A stretch of 64,000 bases of DNA from Reticulascus tulasneorum (lineage: Eukaryota; Ascomycota; Sordariomycetes; Glomerellales; Reticulascaceae). Position numbers and translations under genes: made by a program. The stretch covers positions 1,922,001 to 1,986,000 of the forward strand of contig LSAX01000006.1 of NCBI GenBank assembly GCA_001557505.1, in the 5' to 3' direction. How positions within the stretch are numbered: the first letter of the stretch is position 1; each line of letters starts with the position of its first letter. Below the pieces are notes generated by a model that saw only the letters and a program-made list of their open reading frames with translations, did no database searches and had not been told where the DNA came from. Below, one piece after another: positions 1-13,529 of this stretch.

Positions 1-261
1 CTACCATCAACGAATCCATGGTCAAATTATTATGGCTTACGTGAAGAACACGCGAGAAAGCCAGGAAACGATGTGACCAACGAAACAAGATCATCCAGAG
101 TTTACCAAGCCAGGACCATGATCATACAAGTATTCCCAGAAATTTTTATTAGAAGATATTATTTGCCGTCAATTTCCGTTCCGTCGGGATGATCCTATCA
201 CTAAAGAGCGCGAGCCTGCAGTGGCAAGCCACTGCCCAGCGCCGAAGCAAGCTGTCCACAG

Positions 262-637
262 CTACCCTGGACCTGCCAGTTGGTTGGGACTGCTTGCAGG
301 CTTGACTCGATTCCGGGCCTCCAAAATGCTATCATCTGGTTGCATGGTGAGCCTTGCCGTGGATACCCCATTGTCGTCACCGAACGAAGCCGTTCGCGCA
401 TCTCGTTCTTCCGTTTCCTCTGGCCGGACAGTGTTGCGATTGAAACAGAGTCTCCAAACCCATATGACGATGTCGAGGGCGATCAGAAAAGCCGCCGGGA
501 ATATGAAGATTAGGCCTAGTACAATCTTGATATGATCAGCACTAATGCGCCGCCGCGGAACAGGAGGCAGAGAGCTCTCAGAGACATACGAAGGCCCATG
601 AAATATACCTAATCGCTGCCGGGTATTCCGACGACAT
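262..637 (-). CDS. hypothetical small single-pass membrane protein
   Basis: Proposed two-exon gene: exon 1 637-609 and exon 2 541-262, with a 67-nt intron (GTATAT...CATTAG) between. The joined product is 102 aa and starts MSSEYPAAIS. Residues about 14-37 form one strongly hydrophobic helix ending in WVWRLCF. The rest is polar and charged, with an EETEERDAR stretch that would sit on the other side of the membrane. I do not recognise the family. The larger frame through this region has no ATG, so the spliced model was preferred because it supplies one in frame. It could be a chance frame: composition is compatible with coding, but no domain supports it. Confidence 0.4.
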
Positions 638-1448
638 GAGACCACAGGTGGCAATCCTGTTGTACCACGGTGCCTCCTGTGTAGCCTGGACCATCTCGAA
701 TAACTCGCCTGCAGATTTGGGTTCGATAGCGCAGGATTAATGGTCTGTTTGGTAAACAGCGCGAACGACGGTTGGGATATTGGCCTGTGATGTCTCCGTA
801 CGGGAACTCGATATTGGCGGGCTGGAAGTCAATTCATGCCTGCTGTGGCTGGCAGATTATTCAACCTTAAGCCTCGTTCCTCCCGTGACGGCATTACAGC
901 TGAAGCGACGTCCCCGGGCACTTGAGCACGTTGGAGGAGAGAGGGAAGACAGAGATCTCGCAGTTAGCTGGGGCGACTACTACGCCACTACCAGCGCTGT
1001 CTTGTGACCGGCCGGCAATGCCCAACAAGCGGCTGTTACGTTTGGTTGATAGCAGTTCCTGATCAGCCACTCTACGAAGTAGATGGGACGCGAACCCGAG
1101 CCTCGGGGAAAGAGGGTCACCGCCTTCCTTGAATGGCACCTTATCAGCGCAGAAGAGGTTTAGCGCGGGGTAGCTTGTCTCCCACCTTATCCATAAAATT
1201 AATTACAGTACGGATGGGTAAGAAGAAACTTGACATGCCCACTGTAACATGGTAATTGTACACCATTGCGTACCAAGCTTTGTCAATATCCATTGTCAAA
1301 CTGCAACCCAAAAAAAATTCCATCCGATTACCTACGCGCATCAAATCGCGACTTGAGTATCACTCCCATGGTGCAGATTCTGGCACGGCATCTCAACTCA
1401 CGCTGCGCCGTTCGGAAACATCGCTGGCCTTTGCAACAATTTTCCACA
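638..1448. other. intergenic region before TRM8
   Basis: About 0.8 kb separating the divergent small membrane-protein gene and TRM8. It should contain both promoters. I see no RNA gene, repeat or convincing ORF. The short frames on both strands lack codon structure or recognisable domains. Confidence 0.5.
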
Positions 1449-2413
<965 letters not shown>

Positions 2414-3110
2414 TCGAGGATCAACAGAAAGCCTGGCGGGGCATTTATTTCTTCCCTCAGTTAGTTTTGGCTTTGCGGTGTTTAAAACTGCCATCTATAT
2501 TGACTGGCTTTCGCCAGTCCGGTGGTCTGCTACTTCACTACCAGACGGGGGGCGGACCTAGCGATAAAGTAACCATGTAGATGCCATGTTAAACGAGCCT
2601 GCTATGGCTTGGGGTCGAGACTCGAGCAGACCAATTCGATCCCAAGCCAATTATACTTAGAGGGATTACTAGCGCCTATTTCAAGAAGAGCAATTACTAC
2701 TTCTCTCGCCTAACATAAAATGTAAGGGACAAGTAAAGATGTTTCTAAGACATACAGCTGGAAGACCCACTATCTACCACAGTAATCATGCGTTTCCAAT
2801 TTGCCGTGCTTCCAGGTCTCAAGTTCGAAGGCCGCTGACGGCCCGGGTAGATTTCAGAATGAGTGCATGGCTGCATGACGAAGCTAGCTACCTTACATAG
2901 TAATTACGAACCTAAGTTATCTCGTGCTAATTACGTAGTACTACCTAATAGGCACACCCCACGCGACCGACCCCTGCTGAGAGGAACACTCAATCATAAT
3001 CGATAAGCCTGGATCGGAGCACGCGCAGGTCTTGCCCAGAATTTGCCAAACATAATCTCCCAGTGGCAGACGATGAAGCGACAACATCCCGCGACCAGTT
3101 GCTTTGTACC
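2414..3110. other. intergenic region between TRM8 and MDM1-like gene
   Basis: About 0.7 kb holding the TRM8 3' end and the promoter/leader of the next gene. No other gene or repeat was recognised. Confidence 0.5.
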
Positions 3111-6100
3111 ATGGCCTTTCAGGGGAGAGAACTGATCTTGGCTGGCATTGCAAGTTTCATCGCCTGGGGCTACGCTGTCAGCTGGTTTCCGGCCCTCCGA
3201 TGGGCAGGATACGCCTTCGTCGCCGGGCTTCTCCTCGCCACGCTTGCGTTACTAGCACTCATAATATTCACGTCGCGCGGCTCTGCATCTCGCCAACGAC
3301 TCCGCTCTCCTCGCCCAGATGGCCTCGCTTTCTTGGGATCCAAGGCCTGGGCTGCTGAGGTGGCCGCTCTGCGCAGTCGCCAAACATACCAAAAGTCCCC
3401 TCTCTACCCCAGCTCGTCGAACATCTCCGGGGCACTCGACGAGCTGCTCGAGTTTATTGTTCGAGATTTCGTCAGTTCTTGGTATTCTAATATCAGCAAG
3501 AACCCAGCATTTTCAAACGAAGTCGATAAAGCCGTACGAGTTGCTCTGAGTAACCTCCGAGAGCGTCTCCTCGAGCTCGATCTCGTCGATATTGTCACGA
3601 CACGAATAGTTCCACTGTTGACGGCGCACTTTCGAGATTTCTACGAAGCGGAACGATCGATTCGCGGAAGGAAACTTAATAGATCAGTTACTGAGTCGGA
3701 GGAGTTAGACCTGGCAATCGCTTCCAAGTTCAGATCTGGCAAGCTACATCCGGCCGCCTCCTTGTCTTTCCCAGACACGAAGCTTGTCCAGCAAGACTAC
3801 CTTCGTAACGTTGTCACCGCTATCCTACCAAAAGTACTACCGCCAAATCTCCTTGCCAGTCGCGCTGTCTCGACCATCATCCGCGAGATCGTTTCGTGCG
3901 CCGTCTTATTCCCTGTGATGCAGATACTGGTTGAGCCGGACACATGGAACCAGGTCATGGAGAACTACGGCCGTTCAGTCCTCCAGGATCGGTCGACGGT
4001 GCGGAAACTTAGAGCTGCCTTGGATCAACATGCTTCTCCATTGCCACGGTCTGGAAAGGCCGCAATAATCCCACGCTTATCACCAGGCGATAGGGAGAGA
4101 AAGTTTGAGAAATTCGTCCGCGCAATCAGGAAGGTCAACAACTTGTCAGACGCTAGAAGATTGCGGAGTGAGGTCGCCAGCCAGCTGAAGCGTGATATGC
4201 TACAGGATAACCAGGACCAAGTGTATCTTCGCCGACTGGAAATGGGCAAACGGCTTCTTGATCAGAAAGTGCATCTTCTCGCAGCTGGCGGGGACCGCAG
4301 AGCCCCCTTGCTGTCAAACGCTCCGACCGTTCCCACTACGTCGAAGCTTGAGAACGCTTCCCTAGTAGAACTGCTGCGGGATGCATCCGGACTCTCCTAT
4401 TTCATGGAATTCATGGATAGGCACCGCGTCCTACCTCTGGTCCAATTTTGGCTGGTGGTCGACGGGTTTCGCAATCCGTTAGAGGACGACGGCCAGGAAG
4501 ACGAACAAATGCCTTCAACCCTGCCAATGTGGACAGAGTCTGATCGACTAGACCTTGCTCAGATTGATCAAGCATACATGTCCAAGCCGGAGCTGAACGT
4601 ACCACAGTCCGCCCGCGACGAGGTTCGAGAATTCCTAGAAGCAGGGAACTCCGCGACCCCGGAACAGTACTACAAGGCTCGGAGGGTGATCATGAGAGCC
4701 CAGGCAGCGACATTGGAGAAGATGCAACGGAAGTACTTTCAAAACTTCAAGAAATCAGACTTGTTCTACAAATGCCTGACATCACAAGAGGCTTCAACAA
4801 GTGCCGCGCCGGTGGTAGCGGATCACATATCCCCCGCTGCTCATCCTCCGACCTTCCGGAGTTCACAGTCATTCCAAGGAAAGCCCAATCCGGTGGCACG
4901 GCTTGCTCCTCGACTCGCCCATCCGCCAAACAGGCGTGCCGGGTCTGCATCGGACTTGAGGTCGCTAAACACCAGTGGCAACGGTTTTGACCCTTTAACT
5001 GCATCTCGGCGTTCGCTTGACGAGGATTCGCCTAATCCATTGTTTGACGATGACGACCTGGACCACGAAGGGATGGTAGACTCCGTGCAGAGCCTTGATC
5101 AAGATGTAGGAAAGCCTGTTTTGGATACCAATGTCGTGCAAGCTATGGAAGAAGCTCTGAACAACATCATGGAGGACAATCGACCTCAGACAGCGGAAGA
5201 GTTCCGGGCATCCTTATTTGGGAATGAGGATGTTGGGACTAGCCTCTTCTCTTCAGCCGACACAGAATCTAATAGAGGATCAATCGACGTGGGAAGACCG
5301 GCACAGTCATCGAAGGAAATCGAGAAGCCAAGCCTGTCATCCCTCGGGCTCGTGAGCGCTGCTTCCCGAATTGGTGTTTTTGTGGACAACGATCTTTTCG
5401 GCGACGAGGACAAAGATGTCTCTGACGGCCATGACCATGTGGACTCGGATGGCGACAATGTCGAAGAGGATGAGGTTCACGAAGCTGCTCCAGGAGATCT
5501 CGGCTTAGCTGAGGCAATTACAGCACTGACAACGGATATCGATCGACTAGTCGCACAGGATGCTATTGTTGATTCCTTGACCAAGAAGGCGGAACTGACC
5601 AACAACACTGCAGAGCTGAGGATCCTTCGAAAGTCCAAGGCAAGTCTACAGAGAGAAATTCGTCGCAAAGAACTACAGCGGCAGCAGTATGTCATTCAAG
5701 AGAGCGACAACAGTTTGTATGGTCGGTCGACAGTAAAAATCAAAACCATCCAGGTAGGGCGCGAAGACGACGGGAGAGAGTTTGCCTTGTACGTTATTGA
5801 AGTGCAGAGGAACGCTGGCGAAAAGATGCCGGCAGCCACTTGGGTCGTCACCCGCCGATATAGCGAGTTCCACGAACTGCATCAGAAATTGCGGTCAAGA
5901 TACCCATCTGTCAGAAATCTAGATTTCCCTCGGCGACGAATGGTGATGAAATTCCAGAGCGAGTTCCTTCGCAGGCGACAGACCGCGTTAGAAAAGTACC
6001 TTCGTGAGCTTCTAATGCTTCCGGATGCCTGCCACAGCAGAGAACTGCGAGCCTTCCTCTCGCAAAGTGTGATTGCTCAGGGGCAGAACATGATGGACAG

Positions 6101-6851
6101 GGAAGACAAGAAAGACATGATGACCCGATTTTACGACTCGGTAACAGATGGCATGGAAGACATACTGGGCAACATCCCGGTGTTCGATCAGTTGTCACTA
6201 GCAGGCCAAAGTCTCATTGCGGCGGCCACGAACCAAATGAACTCGGTGCCGCTAGCTGTCAACGAAGATGGCGTCACTGCAGCTGAAGCGGAGGCGGAGC
6301 TGAATGCTTTTGAGGACAAAGAGCTCGAGCCTTTCATCAAACCAATCTGCGACATATTCCTGGAGGTATTCGAGCTCAACAGAGGCAACAACTGGCTTCG
6401 TGGCCGAGCGGTTGTGGTGGTCTTGCAGCAACTCTTGGGTGGGACAATCGAGCGAAAGGTGCGGGATAATGTCAAGATGCTCGTCCAAGAAGATGCCATC
6501 CTTAGGTACATTGGACTTCTGCGGGACAGCATGTGGCCAGGAGGGCAGATACAGAGAAACAAGCAACCGCGGACCGCGTCGGAGAAGAAGAAGACGCGCA
6601 CCGAGGCGAGCTTAATGCTGGCCACCCTCCTGCCAGACTTGGCTGGGAGCGTGGTGGGCAGAGCAAATGCTCAAGCTGCGAGTCGGCGCATATTCGCGAC
6701 CTTCAACAACTCGAGACTCAAGTAAGGAACAAAGGCCGCACGGGAATTGGTAGCAATTCGATCATATTGCTAACTCTGTCGCAGCGCGCACCTCGCTTTC
6801 ACTTTCCTGGATGAGATGACGGAGATTCTCTTCCACCAAACCAGCACTTGA
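3111..6851 (+). CDS. mdm1: MDM1/SNX13-like PXA-RGS-PX-nexin C protein
   Basis: Large ER-anchored sorting nexin of the Mdm1/SNX13/SNX14/SNX25 family, which tethers ER to the vacuole/lysosome and affects lipid handling. Exons 3111-6721 and 6785-6851 give 1225 aa. The start is the ATG of MAFQGRELILAG; codons upstream in frame lack an ATG. N-terminal hydrophobic segments (about residues 8-50) form the membrane anchor. They are followed by a PXA domain (about 107-283), an RGS-like domain (about 416-555), a Ser/Asp-rich linker, a coiled coil around 800-860, a PX domain (about 874-985, with RRYSEF) and a nexin C-terminal domain to the end. The last exon, found by reading past a GTAAGG donor, adds 22 residues (NAHLAFTFLDEM...) that complete nexin C. 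Without it the protein would end early. Confidence 0.93.
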
Positions 6852-9291
6852 AGGACGGAACGTTTAACATGAAGGGTTCAAGCGAGCATGGCGTTGGCAT
6901 GGCATTGGCGTCTTGAGGAAGATCTTTTTTCTGTTTTTTTGCTACTTGGGTTTTGTGTTTGTTATTTGGCGCACGGGCTAGCGAGTCTGTCGGAGTTGAT
7001 GGAATGCTACAGATGCTGCATTACCTGGCGTTTATTATGTTTTCAGCACAAGCAAGCTGGGCACAGGAATCTGCTTCATGCCGATGTCGAGGTAATAATA
7101 GCTGGAGGCCGATTCATGAAGACGGCAAGACACAGTGTAGAACGTGTGCTCGAAACGGTAGTGCAAGTGGTTCCATATCCTTGTCATCGGTATTGAGGTG
7201 CAGACATTTACGGGGAATCATTAGTGTAGAAATAAGGAGAGACCGGGTTGTATTCCATTGTCTTCCCTGACAGAAGGCTTGGCGATGCTGCGATTGCATG
7301 CACTTGGGAGACCAAGTGGGGTGGAGCAGGAGCTACTAACTAAGTAAGGTAGTACAGAGAGGTATAAGATGAATAGGGGATCGCACCCACAATACTACCC
7401 GTAGCCCGGAAAGTGTTGTAAATGATGGCGCTAAGTATCTTGGGATTCTCCTGGTATAAGACAGGACGGAGGTAGCAGCTTTCTTTGAGAGAAGTCCAAC
7501 GGCTAATTAGGCCAAAGTAGTCCAAGGTATCTAATGCGAAGGACTGAATGGCCGCCGTGCTAGGGGCAAACCCACCCCTTTCTTTTGATGCTTTGGTTCC
7601 TACCTTAGGCCAGGAAATACAGAAACCACCCAATGTGCGACTGATGAAACGACTGGCTAACACTACCAACGTCGGTCGAGGTGCTAAGTTTGACGGTCTG
7701 CTGTGCCGATCTGGCTAGGGGCAACGAACGGCAGGAGGCTGCCGGAGACTTGCGCGAGAGGACCCTGGACGACGATCCCGGAACAACGAAGGGAGTCTGA
7801 ACTGAGCTGCATACCCGGATTTCATTATACATGCATATAGTCCGTATTACATACGACAAAACATTGCTCCTTGCAGATAGTTAGATGATCCTGTCCATCC
7901 ATGAAAGGTGGGAGGAGAGAGGATAGTTTTAAAAAAAGTTTCTGGCGCCAGCGTCTACCACAGACAACCCCCAGACGGCCTTTTGGTTTGGCAACCCGAC
8001 GGCGCAATCATCCTTTCATCCCCTCTTACAGTAGTCCGTAACTTCTTTGTCTTTTTCTTTTTCGGGCGGGGGCGCCTAAGGACTTCGGGTTCAGGTACAT
8101 AATATCCGTCGGAAGGACTAGTCTAGTTAGCTGCTGCACACTTTAGTGCTCCTGCTCACAGATCTACATACATGTGCCATGTACCTTAATTACTCCGTAA
8201 ACACTGCTTTCGTTGGATAAGTTATTCATCATGTGCAGATTTTGCACCCGGAAAAGGCAAGAAAAATGCGCGGCCCCAAAAGTAGGGCACTTTACAAACG
8301 CACCTACGCGGTCAGTCCCGCACTTCGTGAGCAAGATTGTAGATATTTGCACTGTCTCCGCCTCGAACAGGCACCTTTCTCTCTTGGCCGATCTGTCTTT
8401 CAATGTACCGACACACACGTGGGTCGGGCGGCGGTAAGACCAACGCCCCAGGGCAGTGGGGAGCAGTCAACCTTAATGCCACAGTGGGTGAGAAGCTCCC
8501 ATTCGTAGGACGTAGTAATTATTATGTATTGTGTAGGTTCCCTGCCACGCTTTCTTGGGCCGAATGACATAAAATGTACCTACCTACCGACCTACCTACC
8601 TACCTTCCTACCGTCAGTGCGATTCGACCAATCTCGTTTCTCCTGCGTGGCGCCCAGATGCGCCGACCAGAACTTATTGGGTAGCTTGTGCTTGGGCTTG
8701 GGCCCTGTACGGCTGGTTCGCCTCGCTTTTCTGGCGCATTGCACATGGGCCATTCTCATTAGCCAACGTCGACCAACCACCCATAAGTACGAAGTAGTAC
8801 CATTTCACCTTCTGCTCTCCTCCCCTCCACTCCCCACTGCACACCCCCCCGTCAGGCTTTCCCACTGCAGTTCGTGCCGTCCCTCTTGCGCAAATCATTA
8901 TTTGATGGTAATAACTGCCCAATTCGTCTTGCCAGTTCCCCGCAACCCAAACCTCACTCCTCCATCTCCTTGCGTGGGAAAAAGCTTGCGGACAAGAAAA
9001 ATATCGTCCTGTTGACATCGCGCGCGCGCATTTCAACGAGGTGTTCAATCGGTTCGGCCGACCACCCCTCTAGCATCCTCCTGATCGATCGGTCCTTCTT
9101 CACCTTGTGTGCTCAGGATCCAGCCAGCTACCTACATTTGCGTGGAGTTCTCTACGACTACAGCTCAGGCTTCATTCCAGGGCTTCCTTCCAGGCAACCT
9201 TTTACCTGCGCAGCTCTACAACAGGGACCTCGAATCACCTGTTCTTCCTGCATCTCCTGCCGAGGCTGACAGCCCGGGGCTTTCCATAAAC
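6852..9291. other. intergenic region, long leader side of the SR-protein gene
   Basis: About 2.4 kb. The left side is the MDM1-like 3' UTR. Nothing gene-like was found in 7300-8500. From about 8580 it becomes pyrimidine-rich, with a TACC-repeat patch (8577-8612) and CT-rich runs typical of a fungal promoter/5' leader ahead of the SR-protein gene. A CGCGCGCGC run lies near 9020. Short frames here look random. Confidence 0.5.
8577..8612. repeat. (TACC)n short tandem repeat
   Basis: Imperfect TACC microsatellite, about 9 units with GACC and TTCC variants, in the upstream region of the SR-protein gene. Confidence 0.85.
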
Positions 9292-11006
9292 ATGACAGAG
9301 GTATCTTCCACGAGGCTGTACCTTGGGAACCTTCCTCGCAATGGTGAGTTTTCTGCCGCGCGAAAGCAGGTAGCTTGTAGACTTTCAGCTTACTGACTGC
9401 GCACCTACAGCAACAAAGGCAGATGTCGAGACCCATTTTGCGCAGCATGGCACCGGAGAAATAACCGAGATCAAGCTGATGAACGGCTTTGGATTCATCG
9501 AGTATAAGGACGCAATGGATGCCCGTGACGTTGTGCCAGGTAAGATCTCAGTCCCTCGAGATGTAGAACTGGACATCCGGGAAGAAGAAAATCCTAGGAG
9601 ATATTGCTAACCGTCTGGCGCGTAGCTTTCCGTACGTTTTTTTTTCCTTCTTCTGGGTTTTGGGTTTTGGGAGGGTCTATCCGCCATCCCGCAGCCACGA
9701 CCACTTAAGGTTCTATGCTTCAGCTAACCACCACACTAAAAGATGGATCCGACTTCATGGGTGAACGACTCACCGTCCAATTCGCCCGTGGTACCCGGCA
9801 TCGGGAGGGCGCTGCTGGAGGTGGAGGCGCCTTCAACAGCACTGAGCGCGCCGCTCCTCGGCCTCGTCGCACCCCTCATCGGATGCAAATTACGGGATTA
9901 CCGACCGATACCAGTTGGCAGGTCTGTTAAATCTCCCCGTTTCTTGTCTCTGGACCCCAGGATACCCCCTTGCTCTCTATTGGTGGGACATGTACTTTGC
10001 TCAACCATGGCTGTGTGAGAAACACCGTCGCATGTTGCGGCGCTCCGTCCAGCGACCCGTCGGCCAGGGGCGAACGCCATCCTTCTGGTTTGAGCGTTGA
10101 TCAACCTGGATGGACCTTCGTGCATCGGGATCATCTGGAAGTGTAAGGCTGGCTACGGACTCTCCAGGCCGGACATGATTGACTTCCAAAGTCCGTCTTA
10201 ACTGGCCATCTTTCTGGCTCTTGAATCTTGGATACTTGGGGCCCCCTCGGCATTTCGTACCGCACCTGGACAACCCACTTACTTGGATTCTGGCTTTAGG
10301 ACCTCAAAGATTTCGCCCGTCAATCAAGCCTTGATGTCGTCTACTCCGAGACTGGCCGTGACAACAACGGACGCGGGTTTGTCCACCCCTCCCCGTCGCA
10401 TCCCCTGATCTTGCTAGCAGGTTATTAACGCACGTCTTTTAGTTTCGTCGAGTTCGAGACAGCGGCAGACTTGAGGACTGCGGTCGAGAAGCTTGACGGT
10501 CGCGAGTTCAAAGGTAGCCGTGTTACCTGTGTCGCTGATGTAAGTCACAAACCGCCCTTTCGGCTCCACCACAAGCTCACGAGAACCAGACTCAGCCCGA
10601 CCCGCCTGCTCGTGAATCTCGTAACGGTCGTTCCCGTTCTCCTAGCGGCCGACGGCCGTACCCACCACCACCCGATGACTACGAAAGGCGTGGACCTCCA
10701 CGTGCGGGAGGATACAGCCCGCGTCGCGACGGATACCGCGAGGGATACCGTGAGAGGAGTCCTCGCCGTGAATACTATGATGAACGAGCCCGGTATCGAT
10801 CTCCTCCTCGACGTCCCGTCGATGACTACCCTCCCCCGCGTGGTCGCTACGAGGACCCATACCGTCGGGACTACCCTCCTGTGCCCGATCCATATGCTAA
10901 CGGTAGGCCGTACGATCGTCCACCAAGGGATTTTCCTCCCCGCGAAGGCGGATATCCTCGTGAGGGGTATCCTCGCGAGTATGAGCGCGGCGGCCGCTAC
11001 TGGTAA
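9292..11006 (+). CDS. srp2: two-RRM SR-type splicing factor (Srp2-like)
   Basis: Nuclear serine/arginine-type pre-mRNA splicing factor. Exons 9292-9343, 9411-9539, 9626-9631, 9743-9921, 10300-10376, 10443-10539 and 10590-11006 give 318 aa. RRM1 (about 7-80) shows RNP2 LYLGNL and RNP1 NGFGFIEY. RRM2 (about 109-178) carries the SWQDLKDF signature of the SR-protein pseudo-RRM. The C-terminal tail (about 181-318) is rich in Arg, Tyr, Pro and Ser, with RSP and RRP steps, rather than a pure RS dipeptide domain. The third exon is only 6 nt: it supplies the Ala-Phe of PAFHGSDF and is needed to keep the frame across RRM1. Both flanking introns have strong CTAAC branch points. The 378-nt intron 4 is far longer than its neighbours and has a weak GTCTGT donor, which suggests regulated splicing. 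The Srp2 assignment is by architecture. Confidence 0.93.
9540..9742 (+). other. introns flanking a 6-nt microexon
   Basis: Intron 9540-9625 (GTAAGA...CGTAG, branch TTGCTAAC) and intron 9632-9742 (GTACGT...AAAAG, branch CAGCTAACC) flank CTTTCC. Splicing exon 2 directly to 9743 would shift the frame only if the microexon length were not a multiple of three. Here skipping keeps frame but removes two residues and changes the RRM1 sequence. Confidence 0.85.
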
Positions 11007-11872
11007 ATTCTTTCCATATCCTACTCGAGGGCTGTCCTTGACTCTAGACAGATCTGGATGACCTGGAAAATATCGCATATCAACTTTGGAATTCCTTTAA
11101 CTGAGGTCGGACGCATCCGTTCCAGGTCCCATACAGGTGGATGGTCATGAAAAGTTATTCCCTTTGGTTTTGCTTCCAACATTGTCTTCGTTTCTAGGTC
11201 TTTACTTAAACTTCAACTCAAGAGTTGTGGCTTGCCCCCGGATATTCTTCACTTCACGATACCTACTACTCCGCCTTCTTAGGCTTCAGATTGAAAATGG
11301 GCATGGAATCTTGGGAAAATGGGAAAGCCCGGAGCAGGGGGGAAGGGCGTGGTAGCAGAATGTGAATGTGTATGTGTATGATAAACGAAAATCTGATATT
11401 CTGAACGCCTTGTCTTTACGGGTCTCTCTGGCAATCCGTTCCTCTTGGCCCAGACGTATGAAGCTGCCTAGTCTGGGAGTGAGTCTCGCCCGCACCTATG
11501 GAATCGTACGCAGGCGAGCAACCAGATAGATTGCATATTGCCCCCTTGGGTTCATGATGCACGTTCATTGACTATTAAAAAGAACTTGAGGCATATCTGA
11601 CGGCAACTTCACGGCATGGATCGGATGCTAAAGCTTTGACACATATAAATCGCTATCTGGTTAGAGCAAGCTTGGCACTTCAGCCAGGCGTCAGATACTA
11701 CAACACAGCATGTCCTCCCTCTGGGCCCTTCGGGAGCTCGGGCGGAGCGTCCAATCGATTCACCTACCGGCCGCCTGAGCAACAACGGGTTGCAGCCAGT
11801 AGATGTCTTTCCTCCAGCATCACAACATATTCATATATAGACTGTGTCTTGCATACGCAAGTAGTAAATGGC
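11007..11872. other. convergent intergenic region (SR protein / PEX11)
   Basis: About 0.87 kb between two convergent gene ends. It should hold both 3' UTRs. No gene, RNA or repeat was recognised. Confidence 0.5.
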
Positions 11873-12638
11873 CTACGCAGTCTTCTTCCACTGCAGGTGC
11901 AAGCCGATCAAACTGCTCACGATGCCGGCGATCCCAACTAGCCCATCGTCAAATGCAACCCATCCCAGGGCAGATGCAGGGGCTGTCAAGTCGCAAAAGT
12001 CGGATATCAGCTGAAGTCGGCTGGCAGCGCGCTCCCTATACATATCGTTAGTAGGTGGACCGATTGCGCCTCCACAGAATGTGAGAGAGCACTCACAACA
12101 CAATCCTCTTGCTTTCAACGACACCCTCACCCTCTTTCTTATCGACCTTGGCTGCTCGTTGCTGTAACCTATACTGAGTATACAGCTGTGCGACAACACT
12201 GCACATCAAGCCCATGGCCCAAAAGCGATAGGCCTCTAGCTGTAGCTTCTTGGCCCCTTCCCACTTTCGAACGCCCGTCGCATCCATCACGGTAGCCATA
12301 TCGAAAGATAAGTAGCCCGCATAGCCAAGCTGCCGACCAACGGCAGCATATCGTAGGACCGGGTCCATGTTTTTGGCATCGGCGGCCACGGCGGCGGCTT
12401 TGAAATGTTCGACATTCTTGCCGACGCGCATGATTTTGCGGGTCAGGCCGAATTGCTTTTTCATTGCGTCCCACGGGGCAATCGCCGATTTGGCCCCATT
12501 AGTGCGGAGCAGGTACCACGCGTAGAATCGCGCGAAATACTGCAAAGTACGGAGGAGCTTGTCACGGCCGACGGTCGTGGCAACGAACTTGAGGTAGTGG
12601 GCTACCGAAGGATGGTAGATGAGAGCGTCGGCGACCAT
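11873..12638 (-). CDS. pex11: peroxisomal membrane protein PEX11
   Basis: Membrane-remodelling peroxin that elongates peroxisomes and promotes their division. Exon 1 12638-12097 and exon 2 12035-11873 are joined across a 61-nt intron (GTGAGT...TATAG, branch CTAAC), giving 234 aa, the usual PEX11 size. The N-terminus MVADALIYHPSVAHYLKFVATTVGRDK... is followed by LRTLQYFARFYAWYL, typical of the amphipathic membrane-bending region. A central hydrophobic segment (YRFWAMGLMCSVVAQLY) and a C-terminal one (GIAGIVSSLIGLHLQW) ending in KKTA complete the family layout. It is convergent with the SR-protein gene and divergent from FBP1 over an 890-bp shared upstream region. Confidence 0.96.
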
Positions 12639-13529
12639 GTCGAAGGAGCTATGGGGAGGGAATATCGATCCTCAGTTTAAAGATTGAATGCGGCGCACGG
12701 AAACTGTGAAATCACTTGGCCGTCTGCTGCATCGCAGCTGTCGCTTTGATTGTGGAGGTCGAGATCCAAATGTTCGTCTCAGGCTAGAAATTACGGGTGC
12801 CGTCAAGAGTTGCACATGCCGAGGTCCGTAAGCCAAAGGGACCCCATCCCGAGACGCCCTCGTGCCGGGGGGTGGTGGTCCTAGAAGTGGAGACATCCTC
12901 TTGGACGCCAGTTCCTGGGATCTCTGCCTTGTATTCGAGGCACTAGACCTTATGACCCAGGCTTGGTCAGGGGCTTGGTCACGAGATGATGTCACACGAA
13001 CACAATTCTTAGCTCGGCGCGGTTTGCAGCGAAACTTTCCGGGAAATCCTCTTCAGAGACACATCCCTCCCGAATCAACCGATCTAATGGACCATGGACC
13101 CTCAAGAAGAATGCTCCGCACGCATCCCTGACCGAGGGGAAACCCAACCCAAGAGCAAAAATGATTCGTGGAGACTTTGCCTTGTTCGCGTGGCAAGTGC
13201 CTGCGATAGCCGTCTGCCGAACTGAGGGGCATTTATGGGATAATGAAATGCACCTCGCTCCGGTCGAGCGAAGAGTTCTCGTGCTTCGACTGCTTCCGGA
13301 TGCTTCCTCAATTAACATGCCATAACAGTAAGCGTTTCGCCTGCTCAAGTTTTGACTTGTTCTTGGTCTCTCATCTTTTTCTCTGAACCTAATACCTCTA
13401 ACAATCTCCCCTCCCTTTTCGCCTTGTAAACCTCCCTAAGCTCCAAGGTGTATTCTTGCAGAGATTCCTGCGGCCCTTGACAATAAAGTATCTCTGGCTA
13501 GAACAATTTAACTTACTCAATTGGCTAAA
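12639..13529. promoter_or_regulatory. shared divergent upstream region of PEX11 and FBP1
   Basis: About 0.89 kb between two divergent starts. It must contain both promoters. The FBP1 side ends in a CT-rich leader (about 13355-13435). Both products serve growth on fatty acids or gluconeogenic carbon, so co-regulation is plausible, but I did not identify a specific activator site. Confidence 0.5.

Noticed and set aside
3063..3110. N-terminal extension of the MDM1-like protein from 3063
   Set aside because: The frame begins with GTG; the first ATG is at 3111 and gives a family-like N-terminus.
10471..11061. 196-aa plus-strand ORF over the SR gene 3' half
   Set aside because: Runs through the last intron and is out of frame with the conserved RRM2 and RS-like tail.
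10545..11078. 177-aa minus-strand ORF opposite the SR-protein tail
   Set aside because: Antisense shadow of the Arg/Tyr/Pro-rich coding exon, whose codon bias removes stops on the other strand.
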